Shown here: positions 1 to 7,825 of the stretch, one piece after another
Layout of the letters: every line of letters begins with the position of its first letter
How positions within the stretch are numbered: position 1 is the first letter of the stretch
NCBI GenBank assembly: GCA_029554345.1
Contig: JAKPJF010000061.1
Coordinates: forward strand, 1 to 51,166
Source: Spirochaetota bacterium
Lineage (GTDB): Bacteria > Spirochaetota > UBA4802 > JAFGJZ01
Reading direction: 5' to 3'
Length of the DNA: 51,166 nucleotides
Made by a program: the position numbers and the translations under genes
Notes under the pieces: generated by a model
Told to the model about the DNA's origin: nothing
The model's database searches: none
The model's input: the letters and a program-made list of their open reading frames with translations, nothing else

Positions 1-2168
1 TTGTCGGATAATACAATACTCAGTTTTTCGTCCTTGTCATTTACTCTGTTTTTATGTTTAAACGACCCCATTACCACAACAGGGAATTCAAGCCCCTTTG
101 ACTGGTGAATCGTAAGAAAAGGAATACGCCCTTTGGGGAAAGGTACTTCGTCATTTTCAAATTCACGTTCATGTCTACGGTAGAGGTTATACAAGTATGA
201 TCCGAAAAATGAATGCACAATGCGTTTCTGTTCAAGATCGTACGCGGTAATTATAGACTTAAACTCATCAAGATAAATATCTATATATTGCGCGACGAGA
301 GAGAGATTATATAACGGAGCCTCATCTTTGTCGTGAGATTCGACGATATTTCTAAAATGATCAAGTGCCATTATGCGGTAGAAAAGGTCAAGAAGGGTCC
401 AGTCAAGAGCAGTCGCGCTGTTGATTATATACTTCAGATTAAACGGATCATTTTTCAGGATACGGCGCTCAACCGATTTCTGCATTGATTTACTTATAAG
501 CGTTTTTTTGCAAATCTCCGATAAACCGTGAATTCCGCTCAACTCGGAAAGGAGTTTGTTGTCAACAGGAGTCTCCATTTCAAACTTCTTCTTTTCAGAG
601 TATTCAAGAAGTTTCGCATAATCGTTTTTGGATAGATCGATTTCTGCGTGTTTTTGCTTAATGAACAACGCGGCAAGAGGATCATTTTCAATTATATCAG
701 ATGCGATTTCAAATGATTCATCCATCAGATTCTTGAAATCATTTATCTCTCTGCCGGAATATCCCGAATTGAATTTCCCGAAAATGTGTGCGAATAACCC
801 GAAAATCAGCTTTGCTTCTTCTGTTGCAAGAAATGTTCCCGCGCGAGGAGCATAAATACGAAGGTTTCTCCGTTCAAGAGCTTCTTTGCATTCGGTAACG
901 GCTTTTCCTCCAAGGCTTGGGAAAAGAAATGCGATTTTATTAGGATTGTCCACGACGCCGTTTTTTATCAATTGTGCAACTTTGTCGGCTATTTCTTCCG
1001 CCGTATCCTCAACAGTGCTCACTGAAGTTTTAAAGACACAAGGTTCAGATGACGTATTATAAGAATTGATATTTTTTTCAACCCGGTATTTTCTGGAACT
1101 TTCGTCATCTACCCAGACATCATTTTGCATAAATCGAGTATAAGTTTCTACAATGTTTTTTTGTGAACGGTAATTCGTAACAAGGGGAATGGTTGTGGTT
1201 TCCGAAAATAAATATTTTTTGACTCTTTCTGGAAACTGAACAAAGTTTTCAACCGTAGCACCGCGAAAACGATAAAGAGCCTGATCATCATCACCCACAA
1301 CGCATATATTTTTAAAGCCTTTTGAAAGTTCAAAAACTATTTTTTCCTGTACAGTATTTGTATCCTGATACTCGTCGATAATTACATGTTTAAAAACATT
1401 TTGTGCATTATCAGACTGCTGTAAATACTTAAGTGTAGCCTGTTGAAGAAGAGAAAGATCTGTGCGAGATGGAGAATCTGATAGACTCTTTAGGTATTCT
1501 TCATAAATCTCTAGAAGATATAAAAATTCTTTATCATCTACTTTTTCAATTGTATTCTTCCATTCTGAAAGACTTGGAGCTTCTTCAGAAATACGATTGA
1601 AAAAAGATACTAGATTCGTAATGGCATTAAATTTTGATCCTGAATTTTTACCTAATAACTGATTAATTCTTTGATAAAAGAATAGCGGGGGATTTTCATT
1701 ATTATCATCAAATTGAAGCTGAACAATATCGCGAAATCCTTTTCCTTGGTATAGATAAAAAAACTGTGTTAGCTCGTCCATAATTATCGGAGGACGATGA
1801 CGTTCCCGAGTTGTGCTGATCCGTCTTTCCTGAAGTAGCTTTTGGCAGAGCGAATGAATTGTTCCGATGTACATTCTTCCGATGTCATATGAGATCCCGG
1901 ATTCTGCAGAGGCATAGCTTAATAATATATGCAACCCCTCTTTCAGCTGGGTTGCCGCTTTTCGTGTAAATGTAGAAAGAAATATCTCTTCGGGTTTAAT
2001 ATTTCTATAAACAATTAGATTGAAGGTACGCCAGAGTAACACTCTTGTTTTGCCTGAACCTGGGCCTGCTGGAAGATAAAGCGGACCCTCATCAAAAAGA
2101 ATTGCATTCTTCTGAAACTCATTTGGTGAAAATCCATGTATTTTCCAAAAATATTCTATAGATTTCAT
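1..2168 (-). CDS. UvrD/Rep-family DNA helicase, 3' end beyond the window
   Basis: Superfamily 1 3'-5' DNA helicase, an ATP-driven motor for repair or replication restart. The frame is open from an ATG at 2168 down to base 3, giving 722 visible residues, and it runs off the left edge. Motifs appear in the expected order: Q-motif region (NEFQKNAI, about 16-23), Walker A PAGPGSGKT (33-41), motif Ia FTRKAATQL, a TIHS motif, Walker B IIDEYQDT (about 264), motif III GDDDQALYRFRGA (about 288), and motif V with HQSKGLEFPVVV (about 685). Motif VI should lie just outside the window. No frame break was seen. The start has no strong Shine-Dalgarno sequence. No nuclease partner (AddB, RecC) is visible, so UvrD/PcrA/Rep or an accessory helicase are both possible. 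The family call is secure; the exact subfamily is not. Confidence 0.9.
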   Translation of the reverse strand, partial: MKSIEYFWKIHGFSPNEFQKNAILFDEGPLYLPAGPGSGKTRVLLWRTFNLIVYRNIKPEEIFLSTFTRKAATQLKEGLHILLSYASAESGISYDIGRMYIGTIHSLCQKLLQERRISTTRERHRPPIIMDELTQFFYLYQGKGFRDIVQLQFDDNNENPPLFFYQRINQLLGKNSGSKFNAITNLVSFFNRISEEAPSLSEWKNTIEKVDDKEFLYLLEIYEEYLKSLSDSPSRTDLSLLQQATLKYLQQSDNAQNVFKHVIIDEYQDTNTVQEKIVFELSKGFKNICVVGDDDQALYRFRGATVENFVQFPERVKKYLFSETTTIPLVTNYRSQKNIVETYTRFMQNDVWVDDESSRKYRVEKNINSYNTSSEPCVFKTSVSTVEDTAEEIADKVAQLIKNGVVDNPNKIAFLFPSLGGKAVTECKEALERRNLRIYAPRAGTFLATEEAKLIFGLFAHIFGKFNSGYSGREINDFKNLMDESFEIASDIIENDPLAALFIKQKHAEIDLSKNDYAKLLEYSEKKKFEMETPVDNKLLSELSGIHGLSEICKKTLISKSMQKSVERRILKNDPFNLKYIINSATALDWTLLDLFYRIMALDHFRNIVESHDKDEAPLYNLSLVAQYIDIYLDEFKSIITAYDLEQKRIVHSFFGSYLYNLYRRHEREFENDEVPFPKGRIPFLTIHQSKGLEFPVVVMGSFKHKNRVNDKDEKLSIVLSD

Positions 2169-2337
2169 TAACCTTTTACTCCATTTTCATATATTATATT
2201 TATATGATCCGCCCCTACTCAATACGTTCAATCACCGCTTTTCTTTAATGTTTCGAATAAATCCAAAAATTTATCCTCCATGCACATCTTCCGTATAATA
2301 ACATTTTCCGGCATAGTCAACAATGTTTTATTTACAT

Positions 2338-2373
2338 ACATAGAAGGAATCTTTTTCAAGATTCCTTCTATGT
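2338..2373 (-). terminator. 16-bp hairpin just after the stop of the 237-aa gene
   Basis: A perfect 16-bp stem (2338-2353 with 2358-2373) with a 4-nt loop, reading GAAA on the minus strand, begins about 7 nt past the stop codon at 2380. GNRA loops make stable RNA hairpins. There is no long U tract after it, so it may act as an mRNA 3'-end stabiliser rather than a strict intrinsic terminator. Confidence 0.55.
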
Positions 2374-2379
2374 TAAAGC

Positions 2380-3093
2380 TTAATGAATCACTGGCTTAAC
2401 AGGTACATTTATCTTTCTTGCGGCATGAAGATTATCAAACAAATGTTCAATATGCTGACCTCTGACAGTCAAAGAAGCTCTTCTTATATAAACTGACTTG
2501 TCTGAATATTCCTCCCCGCTGACGAGTTTTCCTTCAGTATCATAAACTTTCCGCTCACTCTCGCAGTCATCATAGACTTCGTGAAGAATAAAATATTTGA
2601 TCAGACCCATTGTCGGCAGAGTCCCATGAAATTCGCTTACTGCCTTGTTTATTCTTTGTCTAATTGTTATGCTCTTTTCCATTTCGCTCATCAGACTGAA
2701 ATTCTCAGGAAGAGACATACGTCTCAGTCTTTCAAGTCCCATTATCGCATAAGCAAAAATCGGACTTGGAATCTTTCTATCTGTTTTAACAAATAGATAA
2801 GGTTTGAAGTGTTCTCTTTCAATAGCTCTCTGCTTTTCAGTTTCTTCAGCAATATGTTTTTCAATATCCTTTTTTGTCTGTTTTATTAATATATCGACTT
2901 CACATTTTTCGATTCCGAGACCTTTGTGAATATTTTCTATGATATGCTTCATGCTCATATCCCCTTTCATAAATGCATCAAATCTCCTTATACCTTTTGC
3001 TATGTTTTTATAACCTAATAGCGAAAGGAACATATACTTACTCATATTTTTTTCTTTCATCATGTTCATTACATAATTCTGAATTGTGTACAT
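2380..3093 (-). CDS. Hypothetical protein, 237 aa, next to the immunity gene
   Basis: I do not recognise this family. The protein is soluble and basic at its N-terminus, with no signal peptide or membrane segment. Residues 15-50 (KNMSKYMFLSLLGYKNIAKG region) look like a short helical DNA-binding-type segment followed by a second helix pair, which is only a resemblance. A central charged helix (about 75-95, rich in E and K) is followed by an HFKPYLFVKT stretch. The start ATG at 3093 has an excellent AGGAGG four bases upstream. It begins 12 bp after the stop of the WapI-like gene, so both are probably one transcript. The operon position suggests a linked role, but none can be named. Confidence 0.6.
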   Translation of the reverse strand: MYTIQNYVMNMMKEKNMSKYMFLSLLGYKNIAKGIRRFDAFMKGDMSMKHIIENIHKGLGIEKCEVDILIKQTKKDIEKHIAEETEKQRAIEREHFKPYLFVKTDRKIPSPIFAYAIMGLERLRRMSLPENFSLMSEMEKSITIRQRINKAVSEFHGTLPTMGLIKYFILHEVYDDCESERKVYDTEGKLVSGEEYSDKSVYIRRASLTVRGQHIEHLFDNLHAARKINVPVKPVIH

Positions 3094-3105
3094 AAAGCCT
3101 CCTGT

Positions 3106-3582
3106 TTAATTATTACGGCACTGCTTCGTGCCGGCCATTTCTCCGCGCGGCGGGAACTTCAGAAATTCACATTCAAACTGTCCTGCAATATCCGCAAGTT
3201 CCGCTTTGCTTAATTCAAGTTCAACAATGTACAGACTATCGCTTTCTTTTGAAAAAGGAGATAATTCACTCGTAAATCTAACGGAAAGCAAACACATCCC
3301 TTCTCTCAATGAATACTCAAACGAAAGACACGGCTCGATAAAACTTAGAATTTGAGATACGGGATTCCTTCCATCCGACAAATCCCTGAACCAGGCAGCC
3401 GCTTTAATTAATTCAATCGTCAGAAGAGATGGATCAATTTTACTCCAGACTGTTTTGCCGTCATCAGCGTTCAGCATTATCTGAAGCCAGTTACTGTCAT
3501 AGTATCCGTTTTCATCCGCAGGAAATTGATAACCTATTATGGTAAGTTCAATATACCTGTTTCCTTTTTCAATCTTGATCAT
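3106..3582 (-). CDS. WapI-like immunity protein
   Basis: A 158-aa cytosolic protein resembling the WapI family of immunity proteins, which neutralise polymorphic or contact-dependent toxins. Visible family features are an N-terminal beta-hairpin pattern (YIELTIIGYQFP, 10-21), the YDSNWL motif (28-33), a conserved Trp in KTVWSKIDP, then a LTIELIKAAAWFRDL helix and a beta-rich C-terminal half. The frame opens at a TTG at 3597, but the ATG at 3582 has AAGGAG upstream and is preferred. It overlaps the end of a 39-codon ORF that has its own Shine-Dalgarno, so translational coupling is likely. No cognate toxin gene is in view. An orphan immunity gene, or one whose toxin lies elsewhere, would be common for this family. 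Confidence 0.6.
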   Translation of the reverse strand: MIKIEKGNRYIELTIIGYQFPADENGYYDSNWLQIMLNADDGKTVWSKIDPSLLTIELIKAAAWFRDLSDGRNPVSQILSFIEPCLSFEYSLREGMCLLSVRFTSELSPFSKESDSLYIVELELSKAELADIAGQFECEFLKFPPRGEMAGTKQCRNN

Positions 3583-3688
3583 TTCGCGCTCCTTCAATTA
3601 TATTTTTGAAAGTGAAAAACGCGCGGCGTTTTAAACGGATAAAACGTTCACTCGTCATCCGTTTAAAATAATTCTGATTAATGAACAT
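3569..3688 (-). CDS. Small basic ORF (39 aa) leading the immunity operon
   Basis: ATG at 3688 is preceded by AAAGGAGG, the strongest ribosome-binding site in this part of the window. The 39-aa product starts MFINQNYFKR, contains RFIRLKRRAFF, and has a net charge of about +5. It ends with TGA at 3569, overlapping the start of the WapI-like gene by 14 bp in another frame. It could be a real small protein, a leader peptide coupling translation, or the tail of a decayed gene. No family is recognised. Confidence 0.45.
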   Translation of the reverse strand: MFINQNYFKRMTSERFIRLKRRAFFTFKNIIEGARNDQD

Positions 3689-3849
3689 ACAACCTCCTTT
3701 ATTTAGTCACCAGAAAGGAAGTATCTGCACTATAAGATATTGTTGATCGGATTGGTACACCTCAGAGGTGGAGGTGAATGTTTTTTCAGGATTTATTAAA
3801 GATTATAAAATGAAATATTATAACAATAAGTGCATTGAATAACAGCATC

Positions 3850-4227
3850 TCAACTCAAACATTTTCCGCATTCGCCCATGAAGTACATCACTCTTTCAGA
3901 AATTTTGAAATTCAGTTTCTTTTCAATTTTCTTTTCTGCATCAGAAAATTCAAGAGCATCAACCGAAAAAAACCGGTGACACTTCCGGCAGTGAAGAAAG
4001 CATTTTTCCGAATGCTGGGGATAATAATATCTGACAAGACCGCATTCACACGAAACCGTTATAGAAGATACACAGCCTTTCTTTTCAAGATATTCGAGCC
4101 CTCTGTAAACTGTTGAAATATTTCCCATTCCGCCTGACGAATGAATTTCTTTAGCGCTTACAGGAAGAGCTTTCTTTTCAACAAATTCAAGAAGCGAATT
4201 TCTGATAGATGTATCTCTGACATTCAT
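3850..4227 (-). CDS. zur: Fur-family metalloregulator, Zur-like
   Basis: A 125-aa Fur-superfamily repressor: an N-terminal winged helix (about 1-75, with the recognition-helix motif NISTVYRGLEYLEKKG) and a C-terminal metal-binding and dimer domain. Two CxxC pairs (CRKC near 80 and CGKC near 120) are the usual structural zinc site, and CECGLVRYYYPQHSEKCFLH supplies further ligands. At 125 aa it is slightly short for the family (usually 130-150). ATG at 4227 has a GGAGG about nine bases upstream. It is divergent from znuACB, which strongly suggests zinc-responsive repression of that operon and of itself. The Zur name rests on this neighbourhood; a manganese-responsive Fur homologue is the alternative. 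Confidence 0.8.
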   Translation of the reverse strand: MNVRDTSIRNSLLEFVEKKALPVSAKEIHSSGGMGNISTVYRGLEYLEKKGCVSSITVSCECGLVRYYYPQHSEKCFLHCRKCHRFFSVDALEFSDAEKKIEKKLNFKISERVMYFMGECGKCLS

Positions 4228-4287
4228 TTTAAAGAACCTCCGGATTCAAGAATTTCATTCCATATTTGTCTTGACCTTTTTTAATAT

Positions 4288-4302
4288 TGCGAATCATTTG
4301 CA
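4288..4302. promoter_or_regulatory. Fur/Zur-type 7-1-7 operator between zur and znuA
   Basis: TGCGAAT-C-ATTTGCA is a 7-1-7 inverted repeat with 6 of 7 base pairs matching, flanked by A/T-rich sequence. Fur-family boxes of this geometry are well known. It lies in the 124-bp divergent gap between the regulator and the metal importer, where a shared operator is expected. A TTGACC (4271-4276) stands just upstream on the plus strand, but I cannot place the -10 element with confidence. Confidence 0.65.
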
Positions 4303-4351
4303 TTTAGTCTTGAATCTTTGTCAAGTATTCATTATCAGCAATGGAGACTGT

Positions 4352-5215
4352 ATGAAAAAAATAATTCTTTTACCTCTCATTTTAGCAATATGCGCATTTT
4401 CCGCATGCAGCAAAAAATCTGATGACAGCAAAGCAAAATTCACAGTCATTACGTCTTTTTATCCTGTTTATATAATCGCCAAAAATGTGGCTGCCGAAGC
4501 CGATGAAGTTAAAGTCATAAACATGACTCCTCCTATTACAGGCTGTCTTCATGATTATTCTATTACCGCAGGAGACATGAAGCTTATAGAAAAGGCCGAT
4601 CTTTTTCTAATGAACGGAGCCGGAATGGAAAGCTTTTCACATGAATTAACTTCAAGATACCCTAAGATTAATGTCAGAACACTCGACCGGAATGTTGAAA
4701 TATTTGAAGAGAATCCGCATATTTGGCTCAGTCTTGATAACATGATTAAAATGATATCAAACTGCGAAACGGTTCTTTCGGAAGCTGATGCTTCAAATTC
4801 AGCACTCTACAAAAAGAATGCAGAAAGATACATCGCGGAGATTAAATCACTTCAGAAAGAAATGCATTCAGCACTCGCAAAATACAAAGGCAGAAAAATT
4901 GTCACCTTTCATGAAGCTTTTCCATATTTTGCCAGAGAATTATCTTTTGAAATCGCCTCCGTCATAGAAAGAGAACCCGGAAGCGAACCTTCAGCGAAAG
5001 AGCTTGCCGAAACAGTTAAAATTGTAAAGCAGTCCAAAGTTAAATCAATATTCGCGGAACCTCAATATCCGAAATCAGCAGCTGAGACAATTGCAAAAGA
5101 AACAGGTGTAAATCTATTTGTTCTTGACCCCGCTGTAACAGGTCCTGATGATATTAACGCATATATCAATATTATGAAACAAAATCTTGCTGTTCTAAAA
5201 AAGGCTTTTGATTGA
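4352..5215 (+). CDS. znuA: Zinc/manganese ABC transporter substrate-binding lipoprotein
   Basis: Cluster A-I metal-binding protein of 287 aa that delivers Zn2+ (or Mn2+) to the ZnuB permease. A lipoprotein signal peptide (MKKIILLPLI region, lipobox FSAC, Cys19) anchors it to the membrane. Likely metal ligands are His67 (GCLHDYS), His123 (NPHIWL), His187 (TFHEAFPYF) and an acidic residue near LDPAVTGPDD at the C-terminus. The His/acid-rich flexible loop of many zinc-specific ZnuA proteins is missing, so manganese cannot be excluded from sequence alone. The longer frame starting at 4271 is rejected because ATG 4352 has GGAG upstream and exposes the signal peptide. It is the first gene of znuACB. 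Confidence 0.88.
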   Translation: MKKIILLPLILAICAFSACSKKSDDSKAKFTVITSFYPVYIIAKNVAAEADEVKVINMTPPITGCLHDYSITAGDMKLIEKADLFLMNGAGMESFSHELTSRYPKINVRTLDRNVEIFEENPHIWLSLDNMIKMISNCETVLSEADASNSALYKKNAERYIAEIKSLQKEMHSALAKYKGRKIVTFHEAFPYFARELSFEIASVIEREPGSEPSAKELAETVKIVKQSKVKSIFAEPQYPKSAAETIAKETGVNLFVLDPAVTGPDDINAYINIMKQNLAVLKKAFD

Positions 5216-5994
5216 ATAATCACTGCTCAACATCATGCAGCGGATGCAGCACAGTCATCCGCTCGCTTTCGGTTCAATTTTCCGGAAGAAAAGCACTTTC
5301 TGATATTGACCTGTCATTCTCATGCGGGGAACTGACTGCGATAATCGGGCCCAACGGCGGCGGAAAAACAAGCATTCTAAAATCAATTCTCGGAGAAATT
5401 CCCTATTCAGGAAAAATAGATTTCTGTATTTCTTCCGGCAAAAAAAAGCCGCGGATAGGATATCTTCCGCAGAAAATCGCCGTGCAGAAAGACTCGCCTG
5501 TAAGCGTATGTGATTTTCTTCTTCTTTCGGAAGGATATCCTTTCACATGGCTTCGCGTTTCTAAAAAGCGCAGAGAAATGAAAATCAAACAGCTCGGAAT
5601 TGTTTCAGCAGAAAATCTCATAGACCGCCGTATTGGAGAACTTTCAGGCGGTGAACTTCAAAGAGTTCTTCTTGCAGCTTCAATCAATCCTGTTCCGGAT
5701 ATTCTTTTGCTGGACGAACCAGTCACAGCGCTTGATTCGAAAGGAATTGATATTTTTTATGAACTGATTTGCTCCCTCAGAAAAAAATTTCACATGACGA
5801 TTCTCGTCGTCTCGCATGATATAGGTGCAATTTCAAAACACGCCGATAAAATGTATCTCATAAATGAAAAAGTAATAACTCACGGAACTCCTTCTGAAGT
5901 TCTTTCAAGCAGAGATTTCCGACGCGAAATGGGAGAAGTTTACTTCAGGCTTTCCGGAGCAAAATCAGATCACCATGTTTACGGCGGCTTATGA
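5212..5994 (+). CDS. znuC: Zinc/manganese ABC transporter ATPase
   Basis: A 260-aa ABC ATPase that powers metal import. Walker A GPNGGGKT (46-53), Q-loop GYLPQ (about 83-87), signature LSGGELQR (144-151), Walker B ILLLDEP (164-170) and the switch His in VVSHD are all intact. The start is a TTG overlapping the znuA stop (TTGA), with an A-rich AAGG about eight bases upstream. The N-terminus is unusual: His4, Cys5, Cys9 and Cys12 form a small Cys/His cluster ahead of the ABC fold that could sense or pass metal; this is inference. Confidence 0.9.
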   Translation: MNNHCSTSCSGCSTVIRSLSVQFSGRKALSDIDLSFSCGELTAIIGPNGGGKTSILKSILGEIPYSGKIDFCISSGKKKPRIGYLPQKIAVQKDSPVSVCDFLLLSEGYPFTWLRVSKKRREMKIKQLGIVSAENLIDRRIGELSGGELQRVLLAASINPVPDILLLDEPVTALDSKGIDIFYELICSLRKKFHMTILVVSHDIGAISKHADKMYLINEKVITHGTPSEVLSSRDFRREMGEVYFRLSGAKSDHHVYGGL

Positions 5995-6836
5995 TGCAGT
6001 TCTGGTACGCTATCATCGAAATGCTTCCTTTCGAATGGACAGAATACGGCTTCATGAAAACGGCTCTTCTTGCCGTCATGATAATTTCACCTGCAATAGC
6101 TCTCACCGGAACAATGGTTGTCGGAAACCGCATGTCATTTTTTTCTCATGTTATCGGACATTCAGCCTTAACAGGTCTTGCAGTCGGTCTTCTTTTTTCC
6201 GCAGCAGATCCGACACCTGTGATGATTCTTTTCGCAGTTATTTTAGCTGTTGCAATTAACATTTTTCTTTCTGTAACAAAAGCCGACGGCGACACTGTAA
6301 TGGGAGTTTTTGCTTCCGCGACAACCGCGCTCGGAATAGCCCTTCTCAGCAGAGGGGGTTCTTTTTCAAAATACACGGTTTACTTAATCGGTGATATACT
6401 TTCCATAAACGCTTCAGAGATTGGATATCTTGCAGTCATTCTAGCGGCAGTAATTTTATTCTGGGTTTTCCTTTCAGGAAGAATTTCCCTGATAAGCGTT
6501 GAACCTTCTCTTCTTTACGGTAAAATCATCAATCCTTTCATAGTCAAAACAGCGTTCTCAATTCTTGTCGCACTAATAGTAATTCTTTCCATAAAATGGG
6601 TCGGAATTCTTATAATCAATTCTCTCTTCATTCTTCCCGCAGCAGCGGCAAGAATTCACGCAAAAAATCTCAGGACATACTTTGTGCTTTCAGCATTCAT
6701 CGGTCTCATATCGGGCATCGCCGGACTGATGATATCATATTATACTGAAAGCTCATGCGGAGCAGCAGTAGTTCTCGTTTCCGCAGGAATATATGCCATA
6801 TCCGTACTGCTGAAACACATAAGGCGCAGTATCTGA
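5991..6836 (+). CDS. znuB: Zinc/manganese ABC transporter permease
   Basis: A 281-aa ABC-3 family integral membrane permease with about eight hydrophobic segments. It starts with ATG overlapping the znuC stop (ATGA). Typical family sequences are the GTMVVGNRMSFFSHVIGHSALTG-type coupling region (near residues 41-62) and the conserved WVGILIINSLFILPAAAAR region (about 203-221). With ZnuA and ZnuC it completes the importer. A hairpin spans its stop codon and a clear intrinsic terminator follows 40 bp later. Confidence 0.9.
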   Translation: MMQFWYAIIEMLPFEWTEYGFMKTALLAVMIISPAIALTGTMVVGNRMSFFSHVIGHSALTGLAVGLLFSAADPTPVMILFAVILAVAINIFLSVTKADGDTVMGVFASATTALGIALLSRGGSFSKYTVYLIGDILSINASEIGYLAVILAAVILFWVFLSGRISLISVEPSLLYGKIINPFIVKTAFSILVALIVILSIKWVGILIINSLFILPAAAARIHAKNLRTYFVLSAFIGLISGIAGLMISYYTESSCGAAVVLVSAGIYAISVLLKHIRRSI

Positions 6837-6849
6837 TTCTGCGCCTTAT
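6819..6849. terminator. Hairpin spanning the znuB stop codon
   Basis: An 11-bp perfect stem, ATAAGGCGCAG (6819-6829) with CTGCGCCTTAT (6839-6849), has a 9-nt loop containing the znuB stop. No T-run follows. It probably protects the 3' end or acts jointly with the next hairpin. Confidence 0.45.
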
Positions 6850-6875
6850 AATAAATCTTATTAACCGGATAATTC

Positions 6876-6919
6876 TGACAGCGCTTTTAATTGCGCTGTC
6901 ATTTCATTTTCATTTTTTC
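6876..6919 (+). terminator. Intrinsic terminator of znuACB
   Basis: A 9-bp stem TGACAGCGC (6876-6884) with GCGCTGTCA (6893-6901) and an 8-nt loop is followed by a T-rich tract (TTTCATTTTCATTTTTTC). It closes the plus-strand znu operon and overlaps the 3' end of the convergent NikMN gene. Confidence 0.75.
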
Positions 6920-7824
6920 AAAACAGCATTAGCCGTTCTCTGAAATAAAGTACCGAGAAACAAAACTGAAACCATTACGACAACAATACCAAAAGCACCC
7001 GCAAGTGAAACAGCCCAGAAATTTTCACTTCCTGACAGGGTATAATCTGAAAGAGGCGTAACAAAAAGAGGTGCACTTTCTTTCAATATTCCAAGATTCC
7101 CGGCAGCTGATTCCAAGCCGTCAGGAAACGAACTCGCGAAAGGTGCAATCACTAGAGCCATTATAAAAGCCGCAAAGACAATGAAAGACTTATTCCATGC
7201 GCGGCTGTTTGCTTGAATTTTTCTGCCGGCAAAAACTGCCGCAAAAATCATAGTTGCAGAAGCTTCGGCAAGAGCTATCAAAGAATGAGGTTTCATCATC
7301 GCACCGAAAACATCTCCCGCAGAAGCTGCGGTTGAAATTGAAAGTTCAAGCGAACAAAGTGAAGCGGCTGCGATTACTGATAAAAATGAAACGATAAAGA
7401 CTCCGCTCATCCGGCTGAAGGCGTTTTCATTTTTACTGAAAAAAGCCGCATACAGAATTCCGGGAAGACCCGCACCGACAATACTCATATTAACTATGTT
7501 AGCGCCTAAAACAGTCATTCCTCCGTCAGAAAACACAACAGCCTGAACCGTTACGATTAGCGCCATGGCTAAAATTCCGAAAGGCGTACCGAGCGCAATC
7601 GCGGCAAACGCCGCTCCGAGATAATGACCTGAAGTTCCGCCGCCGATCGGAAAGTTCAGCATCTGGGCCGCGAAAATAAAAGCCGCGACCGACGCGAAAA
7701 AAGAAAGCGACGGTTTCTTTTTTGATTTTACCGCAGCATAAGCTGCAAGTGCTAGACCTGTAACAGCGATTCCGGCCGTTACGGGACAAACTGCTCCGTT
7801 AATCATTTGTTCTGGAATGTGCAT
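6910..7824 (-). CDS. Fused nickel-transport protein NikMN/CbiMN type
   Basis: ECF-type nickel uptake component of 304 aa. The N-terminal CbiM/NikM domain (about 1-210) begins MHIPEQMI; in this family the free N-terminus and His2 coordinate the metal. Six or seven membrane segments follow. The C-terminal part (about 215-304) carries the PDGLE signature (SFPDGLESAAGNLG) of CbiN/NikN and a final membrane helix, so M and N are one chain. ATG 7824 has GGAGG upstream and follows the larC stop by one base. No NikQ/NikO (energy-coupling) genes are adjacent. Fused or minimal MN units are known to transport some metal alone, but the ATPase may be encoded elsewhere. Its role here is to feed Ni2+ to LarC. 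Confidence 0.82.
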   Translation of the reverse strand: MHIPEQMINGAVCPVTAGIAVTGLALAAYAAVKSKKKPSLSFFASVAAFIFAAQMLNFPIGGGTSGHYLGAAFAAIALGTPFGILAMALIVTVQAVVFSDGGMTVLGANIVNMSIVGAGLPGILYAAFFSKNENAFSRMSGVFIVSFLSVIAAASLCSLELSISTAASAGDVFGAMMKPHSLIALAEASATMIFAAVFAGRKIQANSRAWNKSFIVFAAFIMALVIAPFASSFPDGLESAAGNLGILKESAPLFVTPLSDYTLSGSENFWAVSLAGAFGIVVVMVSVLFLGTLFQRTANAVLKK

Positions 7825-7825
7825 A

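Noticed and set aside
2231-2341. A 37-codon minus-strand ORF (MYVNKTLLTM...) between the helicase and the 237-aa gene
   Set aside because: It overlaps the terminator-type hairpin, has no ribosome-binding site and no recognisable family. It may be a gene remnant, but support is too thin for a feature.
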